A stretch of 64,000 nt of DNA from Gammaproteobacteria bacterium (GTDB lineage: Bacteria > Pseudomonadota > Gammaproteobacteria > Pseudomonadales > Pseudohongiellaceae), in the NCBI GenBank assembly GCA_029253585.1, contig JAQWZF010000024.1:1-64000 (forward strand). Reading direction: 5' to 3'. The position numbers were made by a program, and so were the translations under genes. Below are positions 9,993 to 21,227 of this stretch, one piece after another. A model generated the notes under the pieces. The model was given only the letters and a program-made list of their open reading frames with translations, was not told the origin of the DNA and made no database searches. The first letter of the stretch is position 1; every line of letters starts with the position of its first letter.

Positions 9993-10442
9993 ATGCTAAT
10001 GACCGTCGAAGAAATTAAAGAGTACCTTCCCCAGCGTTATCCTTTCTTGCTGGTGGACAGGGTCGTAGAGATGGACTTAGGTAAATCCATCGTGGCGTAT
10101 AAGAATGTGACTGTTAACGAGCCATTCTTCAACGGTCACTTTCCCAGCCAGCCAATCATGCCCGGCGTGCTCATAATCGAAGCTCTGGCTCAGGCAGCTG
10201 GTGTGTTAGGTTTTAAGAGTCAGGAGAAGAAACCGAAAGACGGTTATCTCTATTATTTCGTGGGTGCAGATAATGTGCGCCTACGCAGACCGGTTGTGCC
10301 CGGTGACTGCCTCACCCTGGCGGCAGAAATTGTCACCAACAAGCGCGGCATCTACAAATTTGCCTGCCGCGCCACTGTAGGCGAAGAGCTGGTTGGTACA
10401 ATGACCATTATGTGTGCAGAGAGGAAGGTGGATGTCGATTGA
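9993..10442 (+). CDS. fabZ: 3-hydroxyacyl-ACP dehydratase FabZ
   Basis: FabZ is a hot-dog dehydratase acting on 3-hydroxyacyl-ACP, competing with LpxA for hydroxymyristoyl-ACP. It shows [14 protein letters not shown] at the N-terminus, the catalytic-His segment [20 protein letters not shown], and a complete C-terminus. The ATG at 9993, preceded by AGGTGAG, gives 149 residues; a GTG at 9978 would add five. The 3' end overlaps the start of lpxA by 11 bases. Confidence 0.96.
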   Translation: MLMTVEEIKEYLPQRYPFLLVDRVVEMDLGKSIVAYKNVTVNEPFFNGHFPSQPIMPGVLIIEALAQAAGVLGFKSQEKKPKDGYLYYFVGADNVRLRRPVVPGDCLTLAAEIVTNKRGIYKFACRATVGEELVGTMTIMCAERKVDVD

Positions 10443-11205
10443 TTCCAGTGCCAGGATTGATCCTAAAGCTGAAATAGATTCCGATGTAACGATAGGGCCC
10501 TGGACTATCATAGGCCCCAATGTGCAAATTGGTTCTGGTACGGTTATTGACTCCCATGTCATGATTCGCGCCAACACAAAGATTGGCAAAAACAATCGAA
10601 TTTTCCAGTTTAGTTCTGTCGGTGAAGACCCCGCAGATAAGAAATTTTATGGCGAAGAAACCTGGCTTGAGATTGGCGATAACAATGTCTTGCGCGAAGG
10701 GTCTAACCTGCATCGCGGCACCGAGTCCGGCGGCGGGCTGACGCGAGTTGGCAGCGACAATCTGTTCATGCCCTATGTGCACATTGCCCACGACTGCATG
10801 GTGGGAAGCAATACGATTTTCGCCAACAATGTCGGTATCTCCGGTCACGTCGAAGTCGATGACTGGGCTATTCTCGGTGGCTATGCCGGGGTGAATCAGT
10901 TCTTGAAGATCGGTGCTCATGCGATGGTCGGCGGCGTGACACACATCGATCACGATGTGCCAGCGTACATGATCGTGAGCGGTCAGCCTGCTGCAGTAAG
11001 AGCGATTAATAGCATCGGTCTGGAGCGCCGCGGTTTCGATAAGCCCACAATCAAACTGCTACGCACGGCGTTTAAGATCATCTATCTGCGCGGTCGCATC
11101 TTGTCTGAGGCGATAGCGGAATTAAAAGTACTGCGGGAAGACTGCGAGGCTATGCAGGTTCTCATCGACTCGCTGGAAAGTGCTTCGAAGGGAATACATC
11201 GCTAG
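10432..11205 (+). CDS. lpxA: Acyl-ACP--UDP-N-acetylglucosamine O-acyltransferase
   Basis: LpxA performs the first, reversible step of lipid A synthesis. The 257 residues are mainly hexapeptide repeats of a left-handed beta-helix, starting [19 protein letters not shown]. They include the [14 protein letters not shown] segment with the catalytic His and the C-terminal helical domain. The chosen ATG at 10432 lies inside fabZ and gives the usual N-terminus. An in-frame ATG at 10414 would add six residues with no similarity to the family. Confidence 0.96.
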   Translation: MSIDSSARIDPKAEIDSDVTIGPWTIIGPNVQIGSGTVIDSHVMIRANTKIGKNNRIFQFSSVGEDPADKKFYGEETWLEIGDNNVLREGSNLHRGTESGGGLTRVGSDNLFMPYVHIAHDCMVGSNTIFANNVGISGHVEVDDWAILGGYAGVNQFLKIGAHAMVGGVTHIDHDVPAYMIVSGQPAAVRAINSIGLERRGFDKPTIKLLRTAFKIIYLRGRILSEAIAELKVLREDCEAMQVLIDSLESASKGIHR

Positions 11206-11280
11206 TAGTTCGGCCGTCCTTCAACTCAAGTTCACCTATGTGTGGGCAATGAAAGCAAAATTTCCTCGATACCTCAAATT

Positions 11281-12441
11281 ATGAGCGAAGCTCCTTTAAT
11301 CGGCATTGTTGCAGGCGAAAAATCGGGAGATATTCTCGGCGCTGGCCTGATCGCAGCCTTGCGTAAAAAATACCCCGATGCTGAGTTCGTTGGAGTCGGC
11401 GGCCCCGACATGATTGGCCTTGGTTTTACCTCTCTGGCCGATATGGAGCGACTCTCGGTCATGGGCTTCGTCGAGCCATTGGGTAGGTTGCCCGAGCTAT
11501 TCGCGCTGAAGAGGCGACTCAAGGAATATTTCATCAAGCGGCGACCACTTGCCTTTATTGGAATCGATAGCCCGGATTTCAACCTGCGCCTGGAAGAAGA
11601 ACTAAAGCAGGAGGCTATTAAAACCGTTCACTATGTCAGTCCCAGCCTGTGGGCCTATAGAGAGAAGAGAGTCCACAAGGTTATACGCGCCGTGGACTTG
11701 ATGCTGACACTGTTTCCCTTCGAGACGGCGGTTTATGAGCAACATGGTGTAGCGGTTAAGTGCGTGGGCCACCCCCTCGCCGATAACCTGAGTTTTGAAG
11801 ACCACAAGTTAACCTCGCGGCAGAAATTTGAACTAGGCGCAGATGACAGCATAGTCACGCTAATGCCCGGTAGTCGTGGCGGCGAGATCAAGCGGCTCGC
11901 GCCGGTGTTTCTGGATGCCGCGGTAGAGTCGCTAATAGACTGCCCGAATTTAAAGTTTCTTATCCCCTATAGTAGTTCCGCAAACCACGCCCAGATCAAC
12001 GCGCTGCTACGAGAGAAGTCGCTCTTTCGCGGGGATCAATTTATCCTGGTCGACGATTCTCATGGGGCGATCAGTGCGGCAGATCTGGTGGTGCTCTCCT
12101 CGGGTACCGCTACACTGGAGACATTGCTACTAAGGCGGCCAATGATCGTAGGTTACAAGCTTGCTGCCATCACCTTTGCCATCGCCTCTCGTCTGGTTAA
12201 GATTCCCTATGTTGCGCTACCGAATCTTCTCGCCGGACGCCAGCTGGTTCCCGAATATATTCAACACGATCTCACGGCGGACAAGGTGCGCGACGGCATC
12301 GTCAGTCATATCTCCGGTGCCGAGGATCATGCAGGCTTGATGCAGGAGTTTGAGAAGATACATCGCAGTCTGCGTCTCGATGCCTCGGCACAGGCTGCCA
12401 CAGCAGTTGAAGGCTTGATCGAAGACAGTGTGGCTCAATAG
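11281..12441 (+). CDS. lpxB: Lipid-A-disaccharide synthase
   Basis: LpxB is the GT19 glycosyltransferase that joins UDP-diacylglucosamine and lipid X. Landmarks are GIVAGEKSGDILGAGLI at the N-terminus, the SPSLWAYREKRVHKV segment, the MPGSRGGEIKRLAP motif and SSGTATLETLLLRRPMIVGYK near the C-terminus. The ATG at 11281 gives 386 residues, close to the E. coli length. A GTG at 11242 is also possible, and neither has a strong ribosome-binding site. The stop directly abuts the rnhB ATG. Confidence 0.96.
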   Translation: MSEAPLIGIVAGEKSGDILGAGLIAALRKKYPDAEFVGVGGPDMIGLGFTSLADMERLSVMGFVEPLGRLPELFALKRRLKEYFIKRRPLAFIGIDSPDFNLRLEEELKQEAIKTVHYVSPSLWAYREKRVHKVIRAVDLMLTLFPFETAVYEQHGVAVKCVGHPLADNLSFEDHKLTSRQKFELGADDSIVTLMPGSRGGEIKRLAPVFLDAAVESLIDCPNLKFLIPYSSSANHAQINALLREKSLFRGDQFILVDDSHGAISAADLVVLSSGTATLETLLLRRPMIVGYKLAAITFAIASRLVKIPYVALPNLLAGRQLVPEYIQHDLTADKVRDGIVSHISGAEDHAGLMQEFEKIHRSLRLDASAQAATAVEGLIEDSVAQ

Positions 12442-13059
12442 ATGGCAGGGCAATCTAGTTTAGGAAAGACAGCCGACACGGCGAGGCTGATAGCGGGTAC
12501 CGATGAAGTCGGCCGAGGGCCGCTGGCAGGGGATGTGGTTGCCGCTGCGGTAATACTGGATCCCTTAAAGCCAATTAGCGGTCTCGCCGATTCGAAGAAG
12601 CTGTCTGCAAAGCAGCGCCAGCGATGTTTCGAGGACATCCTTAGCAATGCCCGCTGCTTTGCCCTAGGCCGCGCTTCGGTGCAAGAGATCGAGCAAGTAA
12701 ATATTCTGCATGCGAGCATGCTGGCAATGCACAGGGCTGTCGAAGCCTTGCAGCTGCAACCCGATTTCGTCTACGTAGACGGCAACCGGTGCCCGAAGTG
12801 GCAATACGCCTGCGAGGCAATCGTTAAAGGCGACTCGCTAATACCGGCGATCTCTGCCGCATCGATAATTGCAAAGGTGACTCGCGATACCGAGATGCAG
12901 GCGCTGGATAGACAGTTCCCCGGCTATGGCTTTGCGCAGAACATGGGTTATCCAACGCCTGCGCACCTGGCTGCGTTAAAATCTCTGGGCCCGACGCCGG
13001 TTCACCGGCGCACATTTGCACCGGTGGCACGCATTCTGGAAGCTGGGTTGAGTCGCTAA
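12442..13059 (+). CDS. rnhB: Ribonuclease HII
   Basis: RNase HII nicks DNA 5' of single misincorporated ribonucleotides. The catalytic acidic residues are in [20 protein letters not shown] (Asp-Glu) and in the later FVYVDGN and SIIAKVTRD segments. Length of 205 residues is normal. Translation starts on the base after the lpxB stop, indicating tight coupling in the lpxA-lpxB-rnhB-dnaE run. Confidence 0.97.
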   Translation: MAGQSSLGKTADTARLIAGTDEVGRGPLAGDVVAAAVILDPLKPISGLADSKKLSAKQRQRCFEDILSNARCFALGRASVQEIEQVNILHASMLAMHRAVEALQLQPDFVYVDGNRCPKWQYACEAIVKGDSLIPAISAASIIAKVTRDTEMQALDRQFPGYGFAQNMGYPTPAHLAALKSLGPTPVHRRTFAPVARILEAGLSR

Positions 13060-13131
13060 ACTTTTGTCCCGTTTTCAATCAAAAAAAGGTATATTGGAAC
13101 CTCGTTCACTGCCAACTAATTAGATTCATAC

Positions 13132-16100
13132 ATGTCTGAAAATTCGCCTAATCAGCCCTTCGCGCATCTACGATTACACACAGAATTTTCGATCAATGAT
13201 GGCATCGTTACCATCAAGCCACTCATCGCGAAGTTGCGCCAACTTTCCATGCCGGCTGTAGCCATTACCGATCTGGCAAATATGTTCTCCCTGATTAAAT
13301 TTTATAAGGCAGCCTTAGGGGCTGGCATCAAGCCGGTCTGTGGTTGCGATGTTCTGATAGAGAGTGACGACCGATCGAAGCAGACACGGCTGGTGCTGCT
13401 GGCAAAAAACGAAGTCGGCTATCTAAGCCTAACCAAGCTCATCTCCGAACTGTACACAGAGAATCCAAATCAGAATGAGCCGGTGGTGCGTAAGTCGCAA
13501 CTTCAGGGTCGCGTCGATGGTCTGATTGCGTTATCCGGTGCGCAGAACAGCGACATTGGCATGGCGCTGCTAGGGGAAGAGCCGGAGCTGGCACTGGAGT
13601 TACTCAATGAATGGAAGCAGTTGTTCCCGAATAGTTTCTATCTCGAGCTGCAGCGAGTGGGCAAGGCCGAGGAAGAAGACTACATCGAGGCTGCAATCGC
13701 CCTCGCGCTGAAAGCGAATTGCCCGGTCGTGGCGACAAACGATGTGCGCTTCATCGATCAGGAAGACTTCGATGCGCATGAGGTTCGGGTTTGTATCAAC
13801 GAGCGCCGCACTCTGGATGACTCGCGCCGGCCGCACAATTATACCGAGCAACAGTATCTGAAGACTGCCGCCGAGATGAATGAATTGTATAGCGATATTC
13901 CCGAGGCGCTGGAGAACGCCTGGGAGATCGTGAAGCGCTGCAATCTCTCGCTGGTGCTGGATAAGCCCAGTCTGCCCAACTATCCCGTGCCCGAGGGCAT
14001 GACCATGGATCAGTTCTTCTCCGATCTTAGCTCCGAGGGTCTGAGAGAGCGCCTGTGCAGTCTCTATGGTGACGACTACGAGAGCAAAGACGTTGAGAAG
14101 CCTTACCGAGAGCGTCTGCAGTTTGAGCTGAACGTAATCAATCAGATGGGTTTCGCCGGCTACTTCCTCATCGTGATGGAGTTTATTCAGTGGTCGAAAG
14201 ACAACGGCATTCCGGTAGGCCCCGGGCGTGGTTCCGGTGCCGGTTCCATAGTGGCCTATGCGCTGCGCATCACGGATATCGATCCACTTAAATATGACCT
14301 GCTGTTCGAACGGTTTCTGAATCCGGAGCGGGTATCGATGCCGGATTTCGACGTCGACTTCTGCATGGAGGGTCGCGACCGTGTGATTGCGCATGTTGCC
14401 GAATTGTATGGCAAAGATGCGGTATCGCAGATCATCACCTTCGGTACCATGGCGGCGAAGGCCGTTGTGCGTGATGTTGCCAGGGTGCAGAGCAAGCCCT
14501 ATGCCCTGGCCGACAAACTGTCGAAATTGATTCCCTTCGAACCGGGCATGACGCTGAAGAAGGCATTCAAGGTAGAGCCCTTGCTTAGTGAATTCGTCGA
14601 CTCCGATGAAGACGCGCAGGAAATCATGGAGATGGCCTACAAACTGGAGGGCATAACCCGTAACGTAGGCAAGCACGCGGGTGGCGTAGTCATCGCGCCC
14701 ACCAAGCTGACTGATTTCACCCCGCTGTACTGCGATGAGTCGGGGCAGGGCCTGGTCACCCAGTTCGATAAGAACGATGTGGAGACAGCGGGACTGGTTA
14801 AGTTCGACTTCCTGGGTCTGCGCACGCTGACGATTATCGATTGGGCAGTGAAGATGATCAACGAGAGGGCGGACGAGGGTGCAGAGCCCGTGGACATCAC
14901 CAATCTGCCGCTTACCGACGAGCGTGTCTACCGACTGCTACAGAAGGCAGAAACTACCGCCGTGTTCCAGCTGGAATCCCGCGGCATGAAGGATCTAATC
15001 AAGCGCCAGGTGCCGAATTGTTTCGAGGACATCATCGCACTGGTGGCGCTGTTCCGACCCGGCCCGCTGCAGTCGGGCATGGTTGACGATTTTATCGATC
15101 GCAAACACGGGCGCACTCAGGTGGTCTATCCCCACCCCGAGTTAGAGCCGGTACTGAGTAACACCTACGGTGTCATCCTCTATCAAGAGCAGGTGATGCA
15201 GATAGCCCAGGTTCTCGCCAACTACTCTCTGGCGGGCGCGGACATTCTGCGTAAGGCCATGGGCAAGAAGAAGCCCGAGGAGATGGCGAAGCAGCGCACC
15301 TTGTTTATGGAGGGTGCCGGGAAGCGAGGAATCGATGCCGATCTGGCTACGTCCATCTTCGACCTGATGGAGAAGTTTGCCGGCTACGGCTTCAACAAGT
15401 CACACTCAGCGGCCTATGCCTTGGTGTCCTATCAGACCGCCTGGCTGAAGACACATTATCCAGCCTGCTTCATGGCGGCGGTGCTCTCCGCCGATATGCA
15501 GAACACGGACAAGATCGTAACGCTGATCGACGAATGTCGCTCAATGAAGCTGGCCATCGTGCCGCCAGATATTAACCGCGGCCAATTCAATTTTACCGTC
15601 AACGATCAGGACGAGATCGTCTACGGCCTGGGCGCCATCAGGGGCTTGGGTGAGGGCCCGGTTGGCAGCATACTCGCCGCGCGGGAAGACGGGCCGTTTA
15701 CCAATCTGCTGGATATCTGTCAGCGGGTGGATAAGCAGAACGTGAACAAGCGCACCATGGAGGCACTGATTCGCTCCGGCGCGCTGGATAATATGGTCGA
15801 GGGGGAGCTGGACTATTCCCGGGCATTGCTCTCGGCGATGTTGCCGCAGGCGATGCAGGCGGCGGAGCAGTCCAGCCGCAATCAGGCCAGCGGCGTAGAT
15901 GATATGTTTGGCGAGATAGCGCCTGCGGGCACCGAGGATGCAGATCTTAGCGCCTCCAACATCAGCGTACGTGCCTGGGCGGAGCAGCATCGGCTTAATG
16001 TTGAGAAAGAGACCCTGGGCCTGTGGTTATCGGGTCACCCCATCGATGAGTTCCTCGATGAGATTTCCCATATAGCTAAGGATAGGCTGGTTAACCTGCG

Positions 16101-16764
16101 GCCCGAGCGAGCGCCGCAGACCATCGCCGGAGTCCTGCATAGCATTCGTACTATGAAGAATAAGGCCGGGGACACCATCGCCTTTCTGGTGATGGATGAC
16201 CGCAGTGCGCGTTTCGAAGTCTCCCTGTTCGCCAAGGAGTACGAGAAATACCGAGAGGTGCTGCAGAAAGATGTGATTATGGTCGTGGAATGTACCGTAA
16301 GCATAGATGACTACAGCGGCGGCATGCGCGGCCGTGGCAAGAGTGTGATGACGCTGTCGACGGCGCGCAGACGCAATGCCCACCGGGTAGCGCTGAACCT
16401 CGAGGCCGAGTCCCTGGGCAGCGATTTCTGTGAGCACCTGGCACGTATTCTGGAGCCCTACCGCAAGCCGGTAGAGGTCACTAAGGCGGAGGATTCGGCC
16501 GTTGTTATGGCCGCGGAAGCAGGCGCCACGGCGAATAGTGTCCCCAATGGCGCCCGTCATGCCCACCCCATGGCCAATGGCCATGGGGTGGGCATGGTGC
16601 TGGAAGAGGGAGAGGGCTGTCAGGTTATGGTGCGCTACCGGCGCTCAGACTCTATTGGGTGTATAATGCTCGGTCAGGAGTGGACGGTATCGCCTGCCGA
16701 TGACTTAATACAGCGTCTGCGGATTGAGTACGGCAAAGACAAGGTAGTATTGAGCTACAAGTAG
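13132..16764 (+). CDS. dnaE: DNA polymerase III alpha subunit
   Basis: This is the replicative polymerase catalytic subunit. It begins with a PHP domain (FAHLRLHTEFSINDGIV). The palm has GPGRGSGAGSIVAYAL and the catalytic Asp pair in MPDFDVDFCMEGRDRV. The tau-binding/OB C-terminal region contains PQTIAGVLHSIRTMKNKAGD. At 1210 residues it is about 50 longer than the E. coli protein. Part of the excess lies near residues 1140-1155, where a perfect palindrome at 16558-16596 encodes a His/Gly/Met-rich segment. The downstream neighbour accA is the usual one. Confidence 0.98.
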   Translation: MSENSPNQPFAHLRLHTEFSINDGIVTIKPLIAKLRQLSMPAVAITDLANMFSLIKFYKAALGAGIKPVCGCDVLIESDDRSKQTRLVLLAKNEVGYLSLTKLISELYTENPNQNEPVVRKSQLQGRVDGLIALSGAQNSDIGMALLGEEPELALELLNEWKQLFPNSFYLELQRVGKAEEEDYIEAAIALALKANCPVVATNDVRFIDQEDFDAHEVRVCINERRTLDDSRRPHNYTEQQYLKTAAEMNELYSDIPEALENAWEIVKRCNLSLVLDKPSLPNYPVPEGMTMDQFFSDLSSEGLRERLCSLYGDDYESKDVEKPYRERLQFELNVINQMGFAGYFLIVMEFIQWSKDNGIPVGPGRGSGAGSIVAYALRITDIDPLKYDLLFERFLNPERVSMPDFDVDFCMEGRDRVIAHVAELYGKDAVSQIITFGTMAAKAVVRDVARVQSKPYALADKLSKLIPFEPGMTLKKAFKVEPLLSEFVDSDEDAQEIMEMAYKLEGITRNVGKHAGGVVIAPTKLTDFTPLYCDESGQGLVTQFDKNDVETAGLVKFDFLGLRTLTIIDWAVKMINERADEGAEPVDITNLPLTDERVYRLLQKAETTAVFQLESRGMKDLIKRQVPNCFEDIIALVALFRPGPLQSGMVDDFIDRKHGRTQVVYPHPELEPVLSNTYGVILYQEQVMQIAQVLANYSLAGADILRKAMGKKKPEEMAKQRTLFMEGAGKRGIDADLATSIFDLMEKFAGYGFNKSHSAAYALVSYQTAWLKTHYPACFMAAVLSADMQNTDKIVTLIDECRSMKLAIVPPDINRGQFNFTVNDQDEIVYGLGAIRGLGEGPVGSILAAREDGPFTNLLDICQRVDKQNVNKRTMEALIRSGALDNMVEGELDYSRALLSAMLPQAMQAAEQSSRNQASGVDDMFGEIAPAGTEDADLSASNISVRAWAEQHRLNVEKETLGLWLSGHPIDEFLDEISHIAKDRLVNLRPERAPQTIAGVLHSIRTMKNKAGDTIAFLVMDDRSARFEVSLFAKEYEKYREVLQKDVIMVVECTVSIDDYSGGMRGRGKSVMTLSTARRRNAHRVALNLEAESLGSDFCEHLARILEPYRKPVEVTKAEDSAVVMAAEAGATANSVPNGARHAHPMANGHGVGMVLEEGEGCQVMVRYRRSDSIGCIMLGQEWTVSPADDLIQRLRIEYGKDKVVLSYK
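16558..16596 (+). repeat. Perfect 18-bp-arm palindrome inside dnaE
   Basis: The left arm (16558-16575) and right arm (16579-16596) are exact reverse complements separated by the loop AAT. The left arm reads CATGCCCACCCCATGGCC. The 39 bases are read in frame as HAHPMANGHGVGM within the C-terminal part of DnaE. There is no T-run after it, so it is not a terminator. A length divisible by three inside a variable protein region suggests an inserted palindromic element. Confidence 0.85.
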
Positions 16765-16815
16765 ATACCGCCAGATACGTTCGACAATCAAACAAGTGTG
16801 AGTAGTGAGTGCAGT

Positions 16816-17769
16816 ATGGATCCTAATTATCTGGAATTTGAACAACCCATTGCGGAGCTGGAAGCCAAGATCAGCGAGTTGAGATTGGTGGGTAGTGACA
16901 ATGAGCTGAACATCGGTGAAGAGATTCAGAACCTGAAGGACAAGAGCGTCAAGCTCACCGAGAAAATATACTCTAACCTGTCCTCATGGCAGATCTCTCA
17001 GGTCGCCAGGCATCCGCTGCGCCCCTATACACTGGATTATCTAGAGCATATCTTCACCGACTTCGATGAGCTACACGGGGACCGCCTGTTCGCCGACGAT
17101 CAGGCCCTGATTGGTGGTCTTGCCAAGATCGATGGCAGACCGGTGGCGGTCATAGGTCATCAGAAGGGAAGAGGTACCAAGGAGAAAGTACGACACAATT
17201 TTGGCATGCCGCGACCGGAAGGTTACAGGAAGGCGCGCCGACTCGTGCTGCTTGCCGAGCAGTATCGACTGCCGGTATTGAGCTTTATAGATACACCTGG
17301 CGCCTACCCAGGCATGGATTCGGAAGAGCGTGGCATCAACGAGGCCATCGCGCAGAACATGGCGATGATGTCCAGAGTGAAAACGCCATTGATTGCAACG
17401 GTAACTGGCGAGGCTAACTCCGGTGGGGCTATCGCTATCGGCGTCTCCGACCAGCTCAATATGTTGCAGTATTCAACCTACACGGTGATCACGCCAGAAG
17501 GCTGCGCGACTATACTCTGGAAGTCCGCGGATCATGCGGCTGCGGCAGCGGAGGCGATGGGTGTAACTTCGAAGCGCTTGGAGGAGCTGGGCATAGTCGA
17601 TCATACTATCCCAGAGCCGCTGGGTGGCGCGCATAGAGATGTGCCGGCGACGGCGGCAAGCATCAAGACGGCGTTGATCGAGCAGCTGGATCGTCTCACT
17701 GCGATGGATCCCGATGATCTGGTAGAGCGACGCTATAAGCGCCTGATGAGTTACGGCATATCTAGCTAA
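16816..17769 (+). CDS. accA: Acetyl-CoA carboxylase carboxyltransferase alpha subunit
   Basis: AccA pairs with AccD to move the carboxyl group from biotin to acetyl-CoA, the committed step of fatty acid synthesis. The chain starts [16 protein letters not shown], matching the family. It contains [28 protein letters not shown] split around the CoA site, then [10 protein letters not shown] and [13 protein letters not shown]. The ATG at 16816 gives 317 residues; a GTG at 16798 would add six. The dnaE-accA-tilS order is standard. Confidence 0.97.
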   Translation: MDPNYLEFEQPIAELEAKISELRLVGSDNELNIGEEIQNLKDKSVKLTEKIYSNLSSWQISQVARHPLRPYTLDYLEHIFTDFDELHGDRLFADDQALIGGLAKIDGRPVAVIGHQKGRGTKEKVRHNFGMPRPEGYRKARRLVLLAEQYRLPVLSFIDTPGAYPGMDSEERGINEAIAQNMAMMSRVKTPLIATVTGEANSGGAIAIGVSDQLNMLQYSTYTVITPEGCATILWKSADHAAAAAEAMGVTSKRLEELGIVDHTIPEPLGGAHRDVPATAASIKTALIEQLDRLTAMDPDDLVERRYKRLMSYGISS

Positions 17770-17881
17770 GCAAGCTTCATGAGACCCGTTGTTGTCATGT
17801 CCCTTGGATGACAGCGAGAGAGTCGCGGCTTAACCCTCTGCGCCCTATTACCAACACGCAGCACTGCTAAAGAAGCAAGCC

Positions 17882-19324
17882 ATGAACAATTCTGTGCAAC
17901 AACTCCTAGCCAAGATAGATGCCGCCCTCAATGAGCAGGCTCGCTCGCGCCATTTTTTACTGGGGCTTAGCGGCGGGCTGGATTCGGTAGTGCTACTCCA
18001 CGCCATGACGCGGCTCAGGGAGCGCTCCGGCGGCTCACTTCAATTGCGTGCGCTACACATCAATCATCAGCTGCAAGAGCAGTCCGCTACCTGGGCTGAG
18101 GGCTGCGCGAATCTGTGTGAAAGTCTCGCCGTCGAATTCAGAAGCGTCGAGGTGACAATCAATGCCAGCGCGGGTATCGAGAATGCCGCAAGACAGGCCA
18201 GGTACGGTGAGTTTGAGTCGGCCCTGCGCGAGAATGAAGAGCTATTGCTGGCTCACCACCGCGATGACCAGATGGAGACCCTGCTGCTGCGCCTGATTAG
18301 AGGCTCTGGCAGTCGCGGGCTCTGCGGCATTCCTGCTAGCAGAGAATTAGGTGGAGGGCAGGGTAGAGAATTGGAAAGCGAGCCGGGAAGCGAGCAGAGT
18401 AGAGAGCAGGGTAGTGACAAGAGTAGAGACAAGGGCAGGAGCCGCCTGGTAAGGCCGCTGCTTGAGATCGATAGAGAAGAGTTGCTTGTGTATGCCGAAG
18501 CGGAGAAGCTTTCCTGGGTCGAGGATAGCTCCAACGAGGACGAGAGTTTCGACAGAAACTATTGCCGCCATACTCTGCTGCCCCTGATCGAGGCCCGCTG
18601 GCCAGGCTACAGGGAGAGTTGGTCGAAGTCCGCCGTGCTGGCCCGCGAAAGCGAGGCGCTGCTGCAAGAGTTGGCGGCGATGGATTTAGCGGATATAGCC
18701 ACCGCATCGAGATCGGTTGTAAGCCGCGACAAGCTGTTAGCCCTGTCGGCCACGAGGCGTCGCAACGTGCTGCGTTTCTGGCTTGCGGGCTTGGGTGTCG
18801 AAGAGCTGGGCTGGCACCAGTTGCATCAGTTAAGTGACGAGGTGATTCCCAGTAGCACCGCGTCGGTTCTGATTGGGGGCTGCCAACTGCATTGCTTCCG
18901 CGAGACGCTGCATGCTCTGTCTGCGACTGCGCTAGAGATTGATGTCGTGAGCAAGGATCTCTCCGGGCTTTCTCCGTTGCTAACAATAACCAGCGAAGTG
19001 GCGCTATCTAATAACGGCAGTCTTGGTTTTACAGAAGCCTTGGGTGAGGGTGTCGCCATGGACAATCTAGGCGCTATGACGATTCGCTACAGACAGGGCG
19101 GCGAAGCCTGTCGCCTACTGGGGCGTCCCAACAAGAGCCTCAAGAAAATCTTGCAGGAAGTCGAGATGCAGCCCTGGCTGCGCAGTCGAATTCCCTTGCT
19201 GTATAGCGGCGACGAATTGGCTTATATCCCGGGCATCGGTGTGAGCGAGGCATGGGCTGCTAAAGACGGAGAGGCCGGTTGTCTGATCGATTGGCAGCAG
19301 CCCGATCTCGCCCTGTGCCCTTAA
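17882..19324 (+). CDS. tilS: tRNA(Ile)-lysidine synthase
   Basis: TilS converts C34 of the CAU-anticodon tRNA-Ile to lysidine. The PP-loop motif is LGLSGGLDSVVLLHAM near residue 28, followed by the AHHRDDQMETLLLRLIRGSG segment and a C-terminal substrate-binding domain (RYRQGGEACRLLGRPNKSLK). Between residues 153 and 188 there is a low-complexity stretch of Ser, Arg, Glu, Gly and Gln not seen in the family, encoded by a 12-bp tandem array. It falls between LCGIPA and LVRPLLEI, a surface-exposed connection, so the enzyme is probably active. Confidence 0.95.
   Translation: MNNSVQQLLAKIDAALNEQARSRHFLLGLSGGLDSVVLLHAMTRLRERSGGSLQLRALHINHQLQEQSATWAEGCANLCESLAVEFRSVEVTINASAGIENAARQARYGEFESALRENEELLLAHHRDDQMETLLLRLIRGSGSRGLCGIPASRELGGGQGRELESEPGSEQSREQGSDKSRDKGRSRLVRPLLEIDREELLVYAEAEKLSWVEDSSNEDESFDRNYCRHTLLPLIEARWPGYRESWSKSAVLARESEALLQELAAMDLADIATASRSVVSRDKLLALSATRRRNVLRFWLAGLGVEELGWHQLHQLSDEVIPSSTASVLIGGCQLHCFRETLHALSATALEIDVVSKDLSGLSPLLTITSEVALSNNGSLGFTEALGEGVAMDNLGAMTIRYRQGGEACRLLGRPNKSLKKILQEVEMQPWLRSRIPLLYSGDELAYIPGIGVSEAWAAKDGEAGCLIDWQQPDLALCP
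18338..18445 (+). repeat. In-frame degenerate 12-bp tandem array in tilS
   Basis: Nine consecutive 12-bp units can be laid out without gaps. Examples are GGTGGAGGGCAG, GGTAGAGAATTG, GGAAGCGAGCAG, AGTAGAGAGCAG, GGTAGTGACAAG and AGTAGAGACAAG. They encode four-residue blocks such as SREL, GREL, GSEQ, SREQ, GSDK and SRDK. The frame is preserved on both sides. Confidence 0.85.
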
Positions 19325-19408
19325 GCGCAAAAACTTTTTCGAGCGAATTTTAAACCGGTAAAAGAACATTTCAGTTTGTTCTATCGAGGGGCTTCTGGTA
19401 GGCTGTAA

Positions 19409-21148
<1,740 letters not shown>

Positions 21149-21154
21149 GCGGTT

Positions 21155-21214
21155 AGAGAATAGTTTGGGGACTAGTTTAGGAGCTAGTTGAGGGAATAGT
21201 TCAGGAAACAGGGT
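21155..21214 (+). repeat. Degenerate 12-bp tandem array between pyrG and kdsA
   Basis: Five gapless 12-bp units fill most of the pyrG-kdsA spacer: AGAGAATAGTTT, GGGGACTAGTTT, AGGAGCTAGTTG, AGGGAATAGTTC and AGGAAACAGGGT. The shared core is AGT at positions 8-10. It starts a few bases after the pyrG stop. Confidence 0.75.
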
Positions 21215-21227
21215 CGAGTATCGAGTC

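Noticed and set aside
13600-14676. 358-codon leftward ORF inside dnaE
   Set aside because: It is antisense to an intact, conserved dnaE and its long open frame follows from dnaE codon use.
16558-16596. Transcription terminator in dnaE
   Set aside because: The hairpin lies inside the coding frame, over 160 bases before the stop, and lacks a T-run on either strand.
18336-18986. Leftward 216-codon ORF antisense to tilS
   Set aside because: Its Leu/Pro/Ser-rich repeats are the reverse of the tilS 12-bp array; tilS itself is clearly the gene.
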